DNA from: Paracoccus thiocyanatus
Lineage (GTDB): Bacteria; Pseudomonadota; Alphaproteobacteria; Rhodobacterales; Rhodobacteraceae
Assembly (NCBI RefSeq): GCF_900156255.1
Contig: NZ_FTMK01000001.1
Coordinates: 62,001-126,000, forward strand
Length of the DNA stretch: 64,000 nucleotides
Reading direction: 5' to 3'
In this document: positions 44,935-53,237 of the stretch, one piece after another
How the letters are laid out: every line of letters starts with the position of its first letter
Position numbering within the stretch: the stretch's first letter is position 1
Program-made: the position numbers and the translations under genes
Notes under the pieces: generated by a model
Seen by the model: only the letters and a program-made list of their open reading frames with translations
Databases searched by the model: none
Told to the model about the DNA's origin: nothing

Positions 44935-46299
44935 TCATCCGGCGCCGAATGTCTCGCCCACGAAACCAGTCAGATCCGCGATACGGTCGATCCGCATCGC
45001 GGCCAAGCCCTCGACCTTGGTGGCCGAAGGCAGGATTGCCCGTGAAAAACCAAGTTTCTGCGCCTCTTTCAACCTGTTTTCGGCCTGCGCCACCGGCCGC
45101 AGCGCGCCGGAAAGGCTGATCTCGCCGAAAAGCACCGCCTCGGCGGGCAGCGCGACATCTTCGCGCGCGCTCAGCAGGGCTGCGGCGATGGCCAGGTCGG
45201 CGGCGGGCTCGTTGACGCGCATCCCCCCGGCGACGTTGAGAAAAACGTCAAGGCCGGCAAAGGGGATGGCGCAGCGCGCCTCGAGCACCGCCAGGATGGT
45301 CGAGACCCGGCCGCCGTCCAGCCCCACCACGGTTCGGCGGGGACTTGCCAATGTCGAGGGGGCGACCAGCGCCTGCACCTCGGTCAGCACCGGGCGGGTG
45401 CCCTCGATGCCGGCGAAGACCGCCGAGCCGGCGCTGGCCTCGCCGCGTTCGGACAAGAACAGCGCCGAAGGGTTCGCGACTTCGGAGAGCCCGCCGCCGG
45501 TCATTTCGAAGACGCCGATCTCGTCCGCCGGGCCGAAGCGGTTCTTGTGGGCGCGCAGGATGCGGAACTGGTGGCCGCGCTCGCCCTCGAAATAAAGCAC
45601 GGTGTCCACCATATGCTCGACCACGCGGGGGCCGGCGATCTGCCCCTCCTTGGTGACATGGCCGACCAGGATGACGGCGGTGCCGCGGCGCTTGGCGAAG
45701 GTCACGAGTTCATGCGCGGCTGCGCGGACCTGCGCGACCGAACCGGGCGCGGCCTCGATCCGGTCGGACCAGAGCGTCTGGATCGAATCGATCACCGCGA
45801 CATCGGGCCGCTCGGCATCCAGCGTGGTCAGGATGTCGCGCAAGGCGGTCTCGGCGCCCAGCCGCACCGGCGCGTCGCCCAGCCCCAGGCGCTGCGCGCG
45901 CATGCGGACCTGGGCGCTGGCTTCCTCGCCCGAGACATAGATCGCCTGCTGGCCGGCGCGGGCAAAGGCCGCGGCGGCTTGCAAGAGCAGGGTGGACTTG
46001 CCGATGCCCGGATCGCCGCCGACCAGGATGGCCGAGCCGGGCACCAGCCCGCCGCCCAGCACCCGGTCAAGCTCGGCAATGCCCGAATGGGCGCGCGGCG
46101 GCGGCGCCTCTTGCGTGGCAAGCCCCGATAGCGGGATCGGCTTGCCCTTGAGCGTGCCCAGGCCGCGGCCGGGACCCTGGGACAGCGGCGCTTCCTCGAT
46201 AATGGTGTTCCAGGCGCCGCAGGCGTCGCAGCGGCCGGCCCATTTGCGGTGGCTGGCACCGCAGGCAGTGCAGGTGAAGGCGGAGATCGGTTTGGCCAT
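44935..46299 (-). CDS. radA: DNA repair protein RadA
   Basis: A 454-residue DnaB-like helicase that drives branch migration in recombination. It has the zinc finger Cys10, Cys13, Cys24, Cys27 (CTACGASHRKWAGRCDAC), Walker A GGDPGIGKST, the RadA-specific KNRFG motif and a Lon-like C-terminal domain with GGMRVNEPAADLAI. Full length for the family. In an intergenic repeat-rich region, 147 bases after the UbiH-like gene on the same strand. Confidence 0.96.
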   Translation of the reverse strand: MAKPISAFTCTACGASHRKWAGRCDACGAWNTIIEEAPLSQGPGRGLGTLKGKPIPLSGLATQEAPPPRAHSGIAELDRVLGGGLVPGSAILVGGDPGIGKSTLLLQAAAAFARAGQQAIYVSGEEASAQVRMRAQRLGLGDAPVRLGAETALRDILTTLDAERPDVAVIDSIQTLWSDRIEAAPGSVAQVRAAAHELVTFAKRRGTAVILVGHVTKEGQIAGPRVVEHMVDTVLYFEGERGHQFRILRAHKNRFGPADEIGVFEMTGGGLSEVANPSALFLSERGEASAGSAVFAGIEGTRPVLTEVQALVAPSTLASPRRTVVGLDGGRVSTILAVLEARCAIPFAGLDVFLNVAGGMRVNEPAADLAIAAALLSAREDVALPAEAVLFGEISLSGALRPVAQAENRLKEAQKLGFSRAILPSATKVEGLAAMRIDRIADLTGFVGETFGAG

Positions 46300-46369
46300 G
46301 ACCGTTATCTGGCAGATTGCGCGGGCGCGCGCCAGCCGGGAAGGGCGGGGCCGGCGGCGCGGTCGCTTG

Positions 46370-46442
46370 GGTATTGGGGGACCGAAGAAGCCGGGTCGCG
46401 CCAGGGGGCGCGGCCGGATGAGTATTTGGGAAACGGTGAAAG
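46370..46442 (+). repeat. Tandem degenerate repeats: B3-like and A2
   Basis: GGTATTGGGGG...GAAGAAGCCGG (about 46370-46394) resembles the B element, and ATGAGTATTTGGGAAACGGTGAAAG in 46418-46442 is a close copy of the A element at 10489-10513 (21 of 25). Between them is the GC-rich GGGGGCGCGGCC. Like the others, the cluster sits just past a gene end (UbiH-like, ending at 46447). Confidence 0.55.
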
Positions 46443-46446
46443 TGGC

Positions 46447-47637
46447 TCAGCTCACGCCCAGGCCGGCGCGCATCATGACGCGGCGCAGCGGCGGGGCGGC
46501 ATAGAGCCCGCCCAGGGCCGCGGCGCGCAGGTCGCGCAGGGGCCGGGCCGAGATCATGCTGGCGCGGTTCAGCGCGTCGATGCCCAGAAGCCGGGCCAGC
46601 GCCTCGGGGCGGCGGCGGCGTTCATAGGCGGCAAGCGACCGGGCGCTGCCCGGATCGCCCGCGGAAAGGTCGATCAGCGCCGCCAGATCGGCAAGGCTCA
46701 TGTTCAGGCCCTGGGCGCCGATGGGCGGGACGACATGCGCCGCCTCGGCGATCAGGGCCGTGCGCGGGCCGGTGAAGCGGTCGGCGATCTGGCTGATGAT
46801 CGGCCATTCGGTCAGCCGCGTCGCCTGGGTCAGATGGCCCAGAACGCCGGCCGAGCGGCGGTTCAGCTCGGCCTCGAATGCCTCGCGTGGCAGGGCGCGC
46901 AGGCGCGCGGTTTCCGGCCCCCGCTCCATCCAGACCACGGCAGAGGAGGGCTTGCCGTCGCGGTCGGGCAGCGGCACCAGCGTGAAGGGGCCGCCCGAGC
47001 GGTGGATCTCGGTCGAGACGTTGTCATGCGGGCGTTCATGGGTGACGGCGAAGGCCAGCGCCTTTTGCCCGTAGCGCAGCGTCCGCGTGCCGATGCCGAG
47101 CGCTTCGCGGGTGGGCGAGTTGCGCCCGTCGGCGCCGATCACCAGCCGGGCCCGGATGCGGCGGCCGTCGGTCAGCGTCGCCAGCGCCTCGGCATCGCGG
47201 GCCAGCAGGGCTGCGGTGCCGGTGCCGGGCAGGAAGCGGACATTGTGCAATTCGGTCAGGCGGGCCGAGATTTCCCGCTTCAACAGCCAGTTCGGCAGGT
47301 TCCAGCCGAAAGGTTGGTCCGAGATTTCGGCGGCGTCGAATTCCCGGCTTAGCCGCGCCTGCGCCAGCTTTCCGCCGGCGTCGATGATGCGCATCACCTG
47401 CAATGGCGTGGCATGGGGGGCAAGGCGGTCCCACAGCCCCGCCGCCCGCAACACCGCGATCGAGGGATGCAGAAAGGCGGTGCTGCGCAGGTCGGAGCCC
47501 TGGGCGCCCTCTTCGGTCACGGGCGGCGCGGGGTCGACGCAGGTGACGCTATGCCCCTTGCTGCCAAAGGCCGCGGCCGCGATCAGCCCGGCGATGCCGC
47601 CGCCGGAGACAAGAATGTCGGTATCGTCGATCTGCAT
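46447..47637 (-). CDS. UbiH/UbiF-family FAD-dependent hydroxylase
   Basis: A 396-residue flavoprotein monooxygenase, probably of ubiquinone ring hydroxylation. The FAD-binding GGGIAGLIAA (12-21), the DG motif GADGRNS (168-174) and the second nucleotide motif LIAEAAHVVPPIGAQGLN (294-311) are present. In the latter the usual GDAAH is AEAAH, a substitution seen in some alphaproteobacterial members, where GEAAH is commoner. Which ring position it hydroxylates cannot be read from sequence. It overlaps repeat DNA at its 3' side. Confidence 0.85.
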   Translation of the reverse strand: MQIDDTDILVSGGGIAGLIAAAAFGSKGHSVTCVDPAPPVTEEGAQGSDLRSTAFLHPSIAVLRAAGLWDRLAPHATPLQVMRIIDAGGKLAQARLSREFDAAEISDQPFGWNLPNWLLKREISARLTELHNVRFLPGTGTAALLARDAEALATLTDGRRIRARLVIGADGRNSPTREALGIGTRTLRYGQKALAFAVTHERPHDNVSTEIHRSGGPFTLVPLPDRDGKPSSAVVWMERGPETARLRALPREAFEAELNRRSAGVLGHLTQATRLTEWPIISQIADRFTGPRTALIAEAAHVVPPIGAQGLNMSLADLAALIDLSAGDPGSARSLAAYERRRRPEALARLLGIDALNRASMISARPLRDLRAAALGGLYAAPPLRRVMMRAGLGVS

Positions 47638-47685
47638 GTCCGGGCCGGGGTTGGGAAAGAGGGCTGCGTTGCGGGGTCGGCCGGG

Positions 47686-47883
47686 TCAGAACCCGGCCGC
47701 ATAGGCGGCGAGCATCACGAACATCAGCACGGTTCCCGCCAGCCCGATCAGGCCAAGCGCCGGCAGGCCCCAGATCAGGATGCCGACCACCGCCAGCACG
47801 ACGACCATCAGCGCGAAGAGATAGAGGAAGGTTGCGGTGCGGGCCTCGGACCGGGCCTGGGCGGGGGTGAGTGGTTCGGACAT
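47686..47883 (-). CDS. Small two-helix membrane protein
   Basis: A 65-residue protein: a polar N-terminus (SEPLTPAQARSEARTATFLY) and two hydrophobic helices (about 20-40 and 45-63) with Gly and Pro between. No family recognised, but codon pattern and high hydrophobic order suggest a real gene. It lies between the UbiH-like hydroxylase and the HAD phosphatase on the same strand, with short gaps. Confidence 0.65.
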   Translation of the reverse strand: MSEPLTPAQARSEARTATFLYLFALMVVVLAVVGILIWGLPALGLIGLAGTVLMFVMLAAYAAGF

Positions 47884-47921
47884 GCGCGTTCCCTGTGTTG
47901 TGGTTTGCTGTCGGCGGAACC

Positions 47922-48608
47922 TCAGATTTTACCCAGCCCGCCGCCTGCGGCAAGCCCGCGCAGGAAGGCGCCAAGATCGCCGGTGCGGTGATGCACATGC
48001 GGGCCGTGGTCGTGATCCTGGGCCAGTTCGTCGGGGCCATGGCGGCCCGGTCCGACCAGAATCGTCCGCATTCCAAGCTGATGCGGGACCGCAAGGTTCC
48101 TGGGATCGTCCTCGAACATGGCGGCCTGGGCGGGGTCGAAGCCTTCGGCGGACAGGACTGCGGCATAAGCGCGCGGGTCGGGCTTGGGGTGGAAATCCGC
48201 CTCTTCGACGCCGTGGATGGCGTCGAAGACCGCCAGCCCGCGATGATCCAGCACCCGCGCGGCATAGGCGCTGTCGCCATTGGTGTGGACGATCTTGCGG
48301 CCGGGCAGGGCGGCGATCAGCCCGGCCAGTTCCGGGTCGGGCGTCAGCGCCGAGAAGTCGATGTCGTGGACTTCGCGCAGATAGGGCAGCGGATCGACGC
48401 CATGCTCGGCCATCAGCCCGGCGAGGGTGGTGCCGTGCTTGCGCCAGTAATGGCTGCGCAGCCGGTCGGCTTCGGCCTTGGTCACGCGCAATTCGCGCAT
48501 GACAAAGGCGGTCATGCGCTGCTCGATCTGGCCGAAAAGCCGGACCTCGGGCGCATAAAGCGTATTGTCCAGATCGAAGATCCAGGTGGTGACATGGCGA
48601 AATTCCAT
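47922..48608 (-). CDS. HAD-type pyrimidine 5'-nucleotidase
   Basis: A 228-residue HAD hydrolase of the Sdt1/YjjG pyrimidine nucleotidase group. Motif I is WIFDLDNTLYAP, motif II IVHTNGDSAY, and the lysine plus acidic pair is HPKPDP...FEDDPRNL. Expected to dephosphorylate pyrimidine nucleotides, or small phosphates, in the cytosol. His-rich C-terminus (DHGPHVHH) is unusual. Divergent from the GntR gene across 65 bases. Confidence 0.85.
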   Translation of the reverse strand: MEFRHVTTWIFDLDNTLYAPEVRLFGQIEQRMTAFVMRELRVTKAEADRLRSHYWRKHGTTLAGLMAEHGVDPLPYLREVHDIDFSALTPDPELAGLIAALPGRKIVHTNGDSAYAARVLDHRGLAVFDAIHGVEEADFHPKPDPRAYAAVLSAEGFDPAQAAMFEDDPRNLAVPHQLGMRTILVGPGRHGPDELAQDHDHGPHVHHRTGDLGAFLRGLAAGGGLGKI

Positions 48609-48673
48609 GGCCCTTGCCTAGACCGGCGGCATGGCGCTTGCAATCGTCGTTGCAACCGGGGATCGTGCCGCCC

Positions 48674-49309
48674 ATGAAAGACGCCTATTCCCTGATCCTG
48701 TCGGCCATCGACAACGGCATCTATCGGCCCGGCGACCGGCTGGTCGAATCCGAACTGGCCGAGCGCTTTGGCGTGTCGCGCACCCCGGTGCGCGAGGCGC
48801 TGCAACGGCTGGAAACCCAGTCCATGCTGAAACGCGACGGGCGCAGCCTGATCGTCGCCACGCTGGATCACAACCAGCTGGCCGAGCTTTACACCGTGCG
48901 CGCCGAGCTGGAGGCGCTGGCGGCCCGGCTGGCCGCCCGCCACGCCACCCCCGAAGAGGTGCGCGTGCTGGCCGGCATGGTCGACGAGGATCGCGCCATC
49001 CTGGGCGATCCGCAGGCCCTGGCGCGGGCCAACCGCCGCTTTCACCACCAGATCCACCTGGCCTCGCACAACCGCTATCTGGTGCAGCAACTGAACCTGG
49101 TGCATCGCAGCATGGCCTTGATGGCGCGCACCAGCCTGGCGGCGCAGGGCCGCGACGTGGTGACGCTGGACGAGCATCGGGCCATCGTCGATGCCATCGC
49201 CGCCCATGACGGCGCGGCGGCGGAACAGGCGCTGCGGCACCATATCTCGATGGCCTTCGAGACCCGGCTGAAGGAAGAGGCGCGGCTGGCCGACGAGGAG
49301 CAGGGCTGA
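48674..49309 (+). CDS. GntR family (FadR/FCD-type) transcriptional regulator
   Basis: A 211-residue regulator: winged helix in residues 1-70 (GDRLVESELAERFGVSRTPVREALQRLE) and an FCD effector domain with NRRFHHQIHLASHNRYL, whose His residues bind a metal and carboxylic acids. The ATG at 48674 gives the usual start; 20 upstream codons are not homologous. It overlaps the glycosylase gene by one base (TGATG). Confidence 0.9.
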   Translation: MKDAYSLILSAIDNGIYRPGDRLVESELAERFGVSRTPVREALQRLETQSMLKRDGRSLIVATLDHNQLAELYTVRAELEALAARLAARHATPEEVRVLAGMVDEDRAILGDPQALARANRRFHHQIHLASHNRYLVQQLNLVHRSMALMARTSLAAQGRDVVTLDEHRAIVDAIAAHDGAAAEQALRHHISMAFETRLKEEARLADEEQG

Positions 49310-49932
49310 TGCGCGAGATCCGCGCCCCCGCCGATCTGGAGGAAGGCGCGGCGCATCTGATGCGCGCCTGCCCGGTCTGGGCGCGGGAATTGCCGGCGCT
49401 GCTGCCGCTGGACTTGCGGCGCTGGCCCGAAGGGTTTACGGCGATCCGCGACGCCGTGGTCTCGCAGCAGATTTCGGCCCAGGCGGCGAGCGCCATCGCC
49501 GGGCGCATGGCCGCGGCTGGGCTGGCCGACGAGGCGGGGATCGCCGCCGCGGATGACGAGACGCTGCGCGCCCTGGGCCTGTCGCGGCCCAAGATCCGCT
49601 ATCTGCGCGGCATCGCCCAGGCGGGCGTTGACTGGCCGGGTCTGCGCACGCTGCCCGATGACGAGGTGATCGCCCGGCTGACCGCCTTGCCCGGCATCGG
49701 GCGCTGGACGGCCGACATCTATCTGAAATTCGCGCTTGGCCGTGCCGATGCCTTCGCCTCGGGCGACCTGGCGCTGGCCGAGGCGGCGCGGCTGCTTTAC
49801 GGCCTGCCCGAACGCCCGCGCCCGGCGGCGCTGGTCCTGCTGGCCGAGCCCTGGCGGCCGTGGCGGGCGGTTGCGGCGCGGGCGCTCTGGGCCTATTACC
49901 GGGTCGCGAAAGGGCGCGAGGGCGTCCGCTGA
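49309..49932 (+). CDS. HhH-GPD DNA glycosylase (AlkA-type)
   Basis: A 207-residue DNA glycosylase that removes alkylated bases such as 3-methyladenine. The helix-hairpin-helix is LPGIGRWTADIY (127-138) and the catalytic aspartate is Asp153 in GDLAL. It lacks the N-terminal domain of E. coli AlkA, as many short bacterial homologues do. Coupled to the upstream GntR gene, with a hydrolase gene 12 bases behind. Confidence 0.9.
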   Translation: MREIRAPADLEEGAAHLMRACPVWARELPALLPLDLRRWPEGFTAIRDAVVSQQISAQAASAIAGRMAAAGLADEAGIAAADDETLRALGLSRPKIRYLRGIAQAGVDWPGLRTLPDDEVIARLTALPGIGRWTADIYLKFALGRADAFASGDLALAEAARLLYGLPERPRPAALVLLAEPWRPWRAVAARALWAYYRVAKGREGVR

Positions 49933-49944
49933 AAGGGGGACAAG

Positions 49945-50604
49945 ATGCCGCGCGAGTTGAAATCCGAACGCAAGGGCCCGCGCCAGGCCGATTCGGTGGT
50001 GGTCTTCCTGCATGGCTACGGCGCCGACGGGGCCGACCTGCTGGGCCTGGCCGACCCGCTGGCGCCGCATCTGCCGGGCACCGCCTTCTATTCCCCGAAC
50101 GCGCCCGAGCCCTGCGTGAACAATCCCATGGGCTATCAATGGTTTCCGATCCCCTGGCTTGACGGCTCGACCGACGAGCAGGCCCGCGCCGGGGCGGCGC
50201 AATCCTTCCAGGACATCAACGCCTTCCTGGACAAGGTGCTGGCGGATGAGGGGCTGGCCGCGGACCGGCTGGCGCTGGTCGGCTTTTCGCAAGGCACGAT
50301 GATGGCGCTGGCCGTCGCCCCGCAGCGCGAGCAGGAGATGGCCGGGGTGGTCGGCTTTTCGGGCCGGCTGCTGGAACCCGAGCGTCCGGTCGAGGCGCGG
50401 GTCAAGCCGCCGGTGCTGCTGATCCATGGCGACCAGGACCCGATGGTGCCCTTTGAAAGCATGGGGATCGCGGGCGATGCGCTGCAAAAGGCGGGCTTTA
50501 CCGTCTATGGCCATGTGATGAAGAACACCGGGCATGGCATTTCGCCCGACGGTCTGTCGGTGGCGCTGGCCTTTCTGAAGGAACGGTTCGCCGCGGGGTT
50601 GTAA
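49945..50604 (+). CDS. Alpha/beta hydrolase (phospholipase/carboxylesterase family)
   Basis: A 219-residue cytosolic serine hydrolase. The triad is visible as Ser115 in GFSQG, Asp165 in GDQDPMVP and His197 in NTGHGIS; the oxyanion loop is FLHGYGADG. It belongs to the short carboxylesterase/lysophospholipase branch (EstB-like). Substrate unknown. Last gene of the GntR-glycosylase-hydrolase run, and its end abuts a convergent VOC gene. Confidence 0.9.
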   Translation: MPRELKSERKGPRQADSVVVFLHGYGADGADLLGLADPLAPHLPGTAFYSPNAPEPCVNNPMGYQWFPIPWLDGSTDEQARAGAAQSFQDINAFLDKVLADEGLAADRLALVGFSQGTMMALAVAPQREQEMAGVVGFSGRLLEPERPVEARVKPPVLLIHGDQDPMVPFESMGIAGDALQKAGFTVYGHVMKNTGHGISPDGLSVALAFLKERFAAGL

Positions 50605-50684
50605 GACTGGGGCCGGTTTCGCCCTTGGTTTCCCTGCGCTGCTATGCGCCATAGCCCGCGGGGGCGCGGCCGCCGCCGGACGGG

Positions 50685-51104
50685 TCAGGCCCAGATCGTG
50701 GGATCGGCGATCTCGATGGAGTTTCCGGCCGGATCGCGGAAATACAGCGACCGGCCACCTTGCGGCCAGATGAAATCGGCCTCGATCTCGACCCCCGACG
50801 CTTCCAGATGCGCGCGCCAGGCGTCGAACGTGCCCGGTTCCGCCGCCATGCAGAAATGCCCCGGACCGTCGCAGCCATGCGGCGGAACCGGCAGGCGGGC
50901 GTCGGGCCTGGGCGGCTCGCGCGTGGCGCTGGCGCAAAACACCAGCAGAACCTGCGCCCCGCAGCGAAAGAAGACGTGGCGGCCGGGCGCGCGGGCGATC
51001 TCGGCCAAGCCGATGACGCTGGTCCAGAACCGTGCGGCCTGGTCCAGGTCCTGGGCGTAAAGCGCCGATTCCAGCGTTCCGATCAGTTTGGGCGGTGTCG
51101 ACAT
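50685..51104 (-). CDS. VOC-superfamily (glyoxalase-like) protein
   Basis: A 139-residue protein of the vicinal-oxygen-chelate fold. The beta-alpha-beta pattern is LESALYAQDLDQAARFWTSVIGL at the N-terminus and GGRSLYFRDPAGNSIEIADP at the end, the latter supplying a metal-ligand Glu. Candidate fosfomycin-resistance or glyoxalase-like enzyme; substrate not identified. Convergent with the hydrolase and divergent from the SMR gene. Confidence 0.8.
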   Translation of the reverse strand: MSTPPKLIGTLESALYAQDLDQAARFWTSVIGLAEIARAPGRHVFFRCGAQVLLVFCASATREPPRPDARLPVPPHGCDGPGHFCMAAEPGTFDAWRAHLEASGVEIEADFIWPQGGRSLYFRDPAGNSIEIADPTIWA

Positions 51105-51208
51105 GCCGCCATCTTGCCTGCATTTGCGCGATGGGACCAGCCCGGCTTGACCTTGACCCCGGCCCGCGCGACAGCTTGCAGGTCGAAACAGGAACGGGCG
51201 GGAACGGC

Positions 51209-51529
51209 ATGGCGTGGATCTATCTGGCCGTAGCGGGGCTTTTCGAGGTGGTCTGGGCCTTTTCCATGAAGCAATCCGACGGCTTTACCCGGCCGTGGCC
51301 GACCGCGATCACGATTGTCGGCATGGCCGCAAGCGTCTGGTTCCTGGCGCTGTCCATGAAGGTGCTGCCGCTTGGCACCGCCTATGTGATCTGGACCGGC
51401 ATCGGCGCGATCGGCGCCTTTGCGCTGGGATTGGCGCTGCTTGGCGAATCGGCCGATCCGCTGCGGCTGCTCGCGGCCGGGCTGATCGTGGCCGGGCTGG
51501 TGCTGATGAAAATCGCCGCGCCGCAATGA
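51209..51529 (+). CDS. sugE: Small multidrug resistance family efflux protein (SugE/Gdx type)
   Basis: A 106-residue four-helix membrane protein. MAWIYLAVAGLFEVVWAFSMK carries the membrane-embedded Glu (FEVVWA) required for exchange, and TAYVIWTGIGAIGAFALG is the SugE/Gdx signature, distinct from EmrE (AYALWSGVGI). Gdx exports guanidinium with protons; other SugE proteins export quaternary ammonium. I saw no convincing guanidine riboswitch in the 104 bases before it. The start follows GGGCGGGAA. Confidence 0.87.
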   Translation: MAWIYLAVAGLFEVVWAFSMKQSDGFTRPWPTAITIVGMAASVWFLALSMKVLPLGTAYVIWTGIGAIGAFALGLALLGESADPLRLLAAGLIVAGLVLMKIAAPQ

Positions 51530-51588
51530 GTTGTCATGCGCCTGTCATTGGCCGCGGCTATTTGTGCGCCCAGCATATATTCGGGGAC

Positions 51589-51616
51589 TTGTCAGCCCGG
51601 TGCCGCGATATATAGT
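51589..51616 (+). promoter_or_regulatory. Promoter of HNH gene
   Basis: TTGTCA (51589-51594) and TATAGT (51611-51616) with a 16-base spacer are a good match to the vegetative consensus, 47 bases before the HNH start codon. Confidence 0.55.
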
Positions 51617-51662
51617 CGTTGCCATCTCTGACCCGTCCTGGGCAAGGCGGAGCGAGGGGCCG

Positions 51663-52259
51663 ATGCTGGACGACCATGGCGAATTTCGAACCCAGTTCGT
51701 GCGCGAGCCTTCTTTCTTGCGCCACCATCCGGCATTGGTGCTGAACGCTGACTTCCGGCCGCTCAGCTATTATCCGCTGTCGCTATGGCCCTGGCAGGAG
51801 GCGGTGAAGGCGGTGGTCCTGGACCGGGTCCAGATCATCGCCGAATATGACGAGGTGGTGCGCAGTCAGCATCATGCCATACGCATCCCCTCGGTCGTGG
51901 TGCTGAAGGATTACATCAAACCCCAGAAGCGCGTGGCCTTCACGCGCTTCAATCTTTTTCTGCGGGACGAATTCTGCTGCCAGTATTGCGGGGCCAAGGG
52001 GGAGCTGACCTTTGACCATGTCGTGCCCCGCTCGCGCGGTGGGGGGACAAGCTGGGAAAACGTCGTCGCGGCCTGTTCGCCCTGCAACCTGAAAAAAGCC
52101 AACAAGTCGCTGCGCCATTCCGGGATGAAGCTGCGCCGGCCGCCGCTGCGGCCAACGCCCCAGGAAATGCATGCCATCGGCAGGCGCTTCCCGCCCAACC
52201 ATCTGCATGAAAGCTGGATGGATTTCCTGTATTGGGATACGGAATTGATTGCCGATTGA
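51663..52259 (+). CDS. HNH endonuclease
   Basis: A 198-residue protein. Zinc-binding Cys106 and Cys109 (CCQYCG) and Cys138 and Cys141 (CSPC) surround the HNH core: LTFDHVVPRSRGGG with Asp118-His119 and Asn133 in ENVV. The N-terminus ALVLNADFRPLSYYPLS is the signature of a widely conserved alphaproteobacterial HNH family of unknown DNA target, with housekeeping-like conservation. The start at 51663 follows GCGAGGGGCC and a promoter-like element. Confidence 0.92.
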   Translation: MLDDHGEFRTQFVREPSFLRHHPALVLNADFRPLSYYPLSLWPWQEAVKAVVLDRVQIIAEYDEVVRSQHHAIRIPSVVVLKDYIKPQKRVAFTRFNLFLRDEFCCQYCGAKGELTFDHVVPRSRGGGTSWENVVAACSPCNLKKANKSLRHSGMKLRRPPLRPTPQEMHAIGRRFPPNHLHESWMDFLYWDTELIAD

Positions 52260-52610
52260 CCGGCCGATCGGGACCGGGCGGCCGGCCCGCCGGCCCCGAT
52301 TTCCGCCGTCCGCGCCGGAAAATCGTCCAGGATGATCCCGTTGTGGCCAGATCGCGGCTTTCGGCAAAGTGTTGATAAATAATGGTTTCGCCAAATTTCC
52401 GCGGCGTCGCGCCGCTGAAAGGACCATGGTTCATTGCAGCGGACGCCGATGCCGGTTAAAGAAACCGTCAGGTTTGCGTGATGACATCAAGCCTGTTCAT
52501 GCGCCGATTCGCATTCGGTCCGGCGCTGCGACCATCGCCCGCGCGCTTGGTGTTTTCCGCGTTTCGCGGCCATGCAGGGCGATCAACGAAAAGACAAGAA
52601 AGGATCTCGC
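52260..52610. other. 351-base gap with one palindrome and no convincing gene
   Basis: Between the HNH gene and the small protein at 52611. It holds a GC-rich first part, an AT-rich patch (TTGATAAATAATGG, near 52371), a strong palindrome at 52396-52420, and an open frame from 52369 that lacks a ribosome-binding site. I see no RNA gene signature. An unannotated small RNA or a long leader is possible but unsupported. Confidence 0.5.
52396..52420. promoter_or_regulatory. Palindrome TTTC-GCGGCG/CGCCGC-GAAA
   Basis: GCGGCG (52401-52406) and CGCCGC (52410-52415) with a three-base loop are flanked by TTTC and GAAA, giving arms of eleven bases with one mismatch. It is the only strong dyad in the 351-base gap upstream of the small gene at 52611. 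Confidence 0.4.
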
Positions 52611-52847
52611 ATGTGGACACGTATTCAGACCGTGATTGACGGAAATACCGTTTCCGGTGACTGGACGATCTGCCGCAATGAGCTGCCGGTCGGGCGCGTC
52701 AGCCATGATCCCCAGCAAGCCGGGGTTCCGGCCTGGGCCTGGGCGCTGCTGGAAGACCCCAGCGCCGCCGGACGGGCCTGGACCGAGGAAGCTGCACTTT
52801 CCGCAATCAAGGCCAGCGCCGAAAAAGCCGGCGACGCGGCCGCCTGA
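52611..52847 (+). CDS. Small protein of unknown function
   Basis: A 78-residue protein starting with MWTRIQTVIDG. AAAGGA lies eight bases before the ATG. The sequence is mixed, with three Trp in WAWALLEDPSAAGRAW and an Ala/Lys-rich end. No family recognised. A strong hairpin ends the reading frame region at 52856, which supports a monocistronic unit. Confidence 0.6.
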   Translation: MWTRIQTVIDGNTVSGDWTICRNELPVGRVSHDPQQAGVPAWAWALLEDPSAAGRAWTEEAALSAIKASAEKAGDAAA

Positions 52848-52855
52848 ACGCTGAA

Positions 52856-52878
52856 AAGGGGCGGCGATTGCGCCCCTT
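52856..52878. terminator. Hairpin after the small gene
   Basis: AAGGGGCG and CGCCCCTT form a perfect eight-base stem with a seven-base loop nine bases after the stop codon. T-rich sequence follows only ten bases later, so termination is probable, not certain. Confidence 0.55.
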
Positions 52879-52920
52879 GGACCCTTTTCCCGCGCCCCCC
52901 GTCCAGGTGGCGCCGGAAGC

Positions 52921-53085
52921 CTAGCTTCGGTGATCGCGCATGGTCAGATGCGCGATCGCGGCAGCCACCAGCGCCAGAAGCCCAAGCGCGAACAGCGGAA
53001 TGCCAGCCGCGCTGGCCGCCCAGACCGTCAGCCCTCCGGCCAGGATCACCACAAGGATCAGGATCAGGAAATGCGGCAATGGCAT
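52921..53085 (-). CDS. Small two-helix membrane protein
   Basis: A 54-residue protein with two hydrophobic helices (about 4-25 and 28-46) and a charged C-terminus (MRDHRS). The ATG at 53085 follows a strong AGGAGG, which decides it over an upstream alternative at 53184. Unknown family. Confidence 0.6.
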   Translation of the reverse strand: MPLPHFLILILVVILAGGLTVWAASAAGIPLFALGLLALVAAAIAHLTMRDHRS

Positions 53086-53237
53086 GGCGTCCTCCTGTCT
53101 TTCAATATGGACGCTCTGGCGACGGGGGAAAAGGCCCGGCCGCGCTTTTGCGCGCCGTCTTGCCCATGGACGCGGCGCCGGCACCGATCAGCCCGTTCGT
53201 TCTGGCAAATGTTCGCGGAATGTTCTAATCTGGCTGG

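Noticed and set aside
51105..51208. A guanidine riboswitch before the SugE/Gdx-like gene
   Set aside because: I looked for the conserved purine-rich and ACGR-loop motifs of the guanidine classes and found none I could trust in this short region.
52369..52635. A plus-strand open frame between the HNH gene and the small protein
   Set aside because: It starts at TTG, the internal ATG at 52425 has its AGGA only two bases away, the sequence is unlike a structured protein, and it overlaps the better-supported small gene at 52611.
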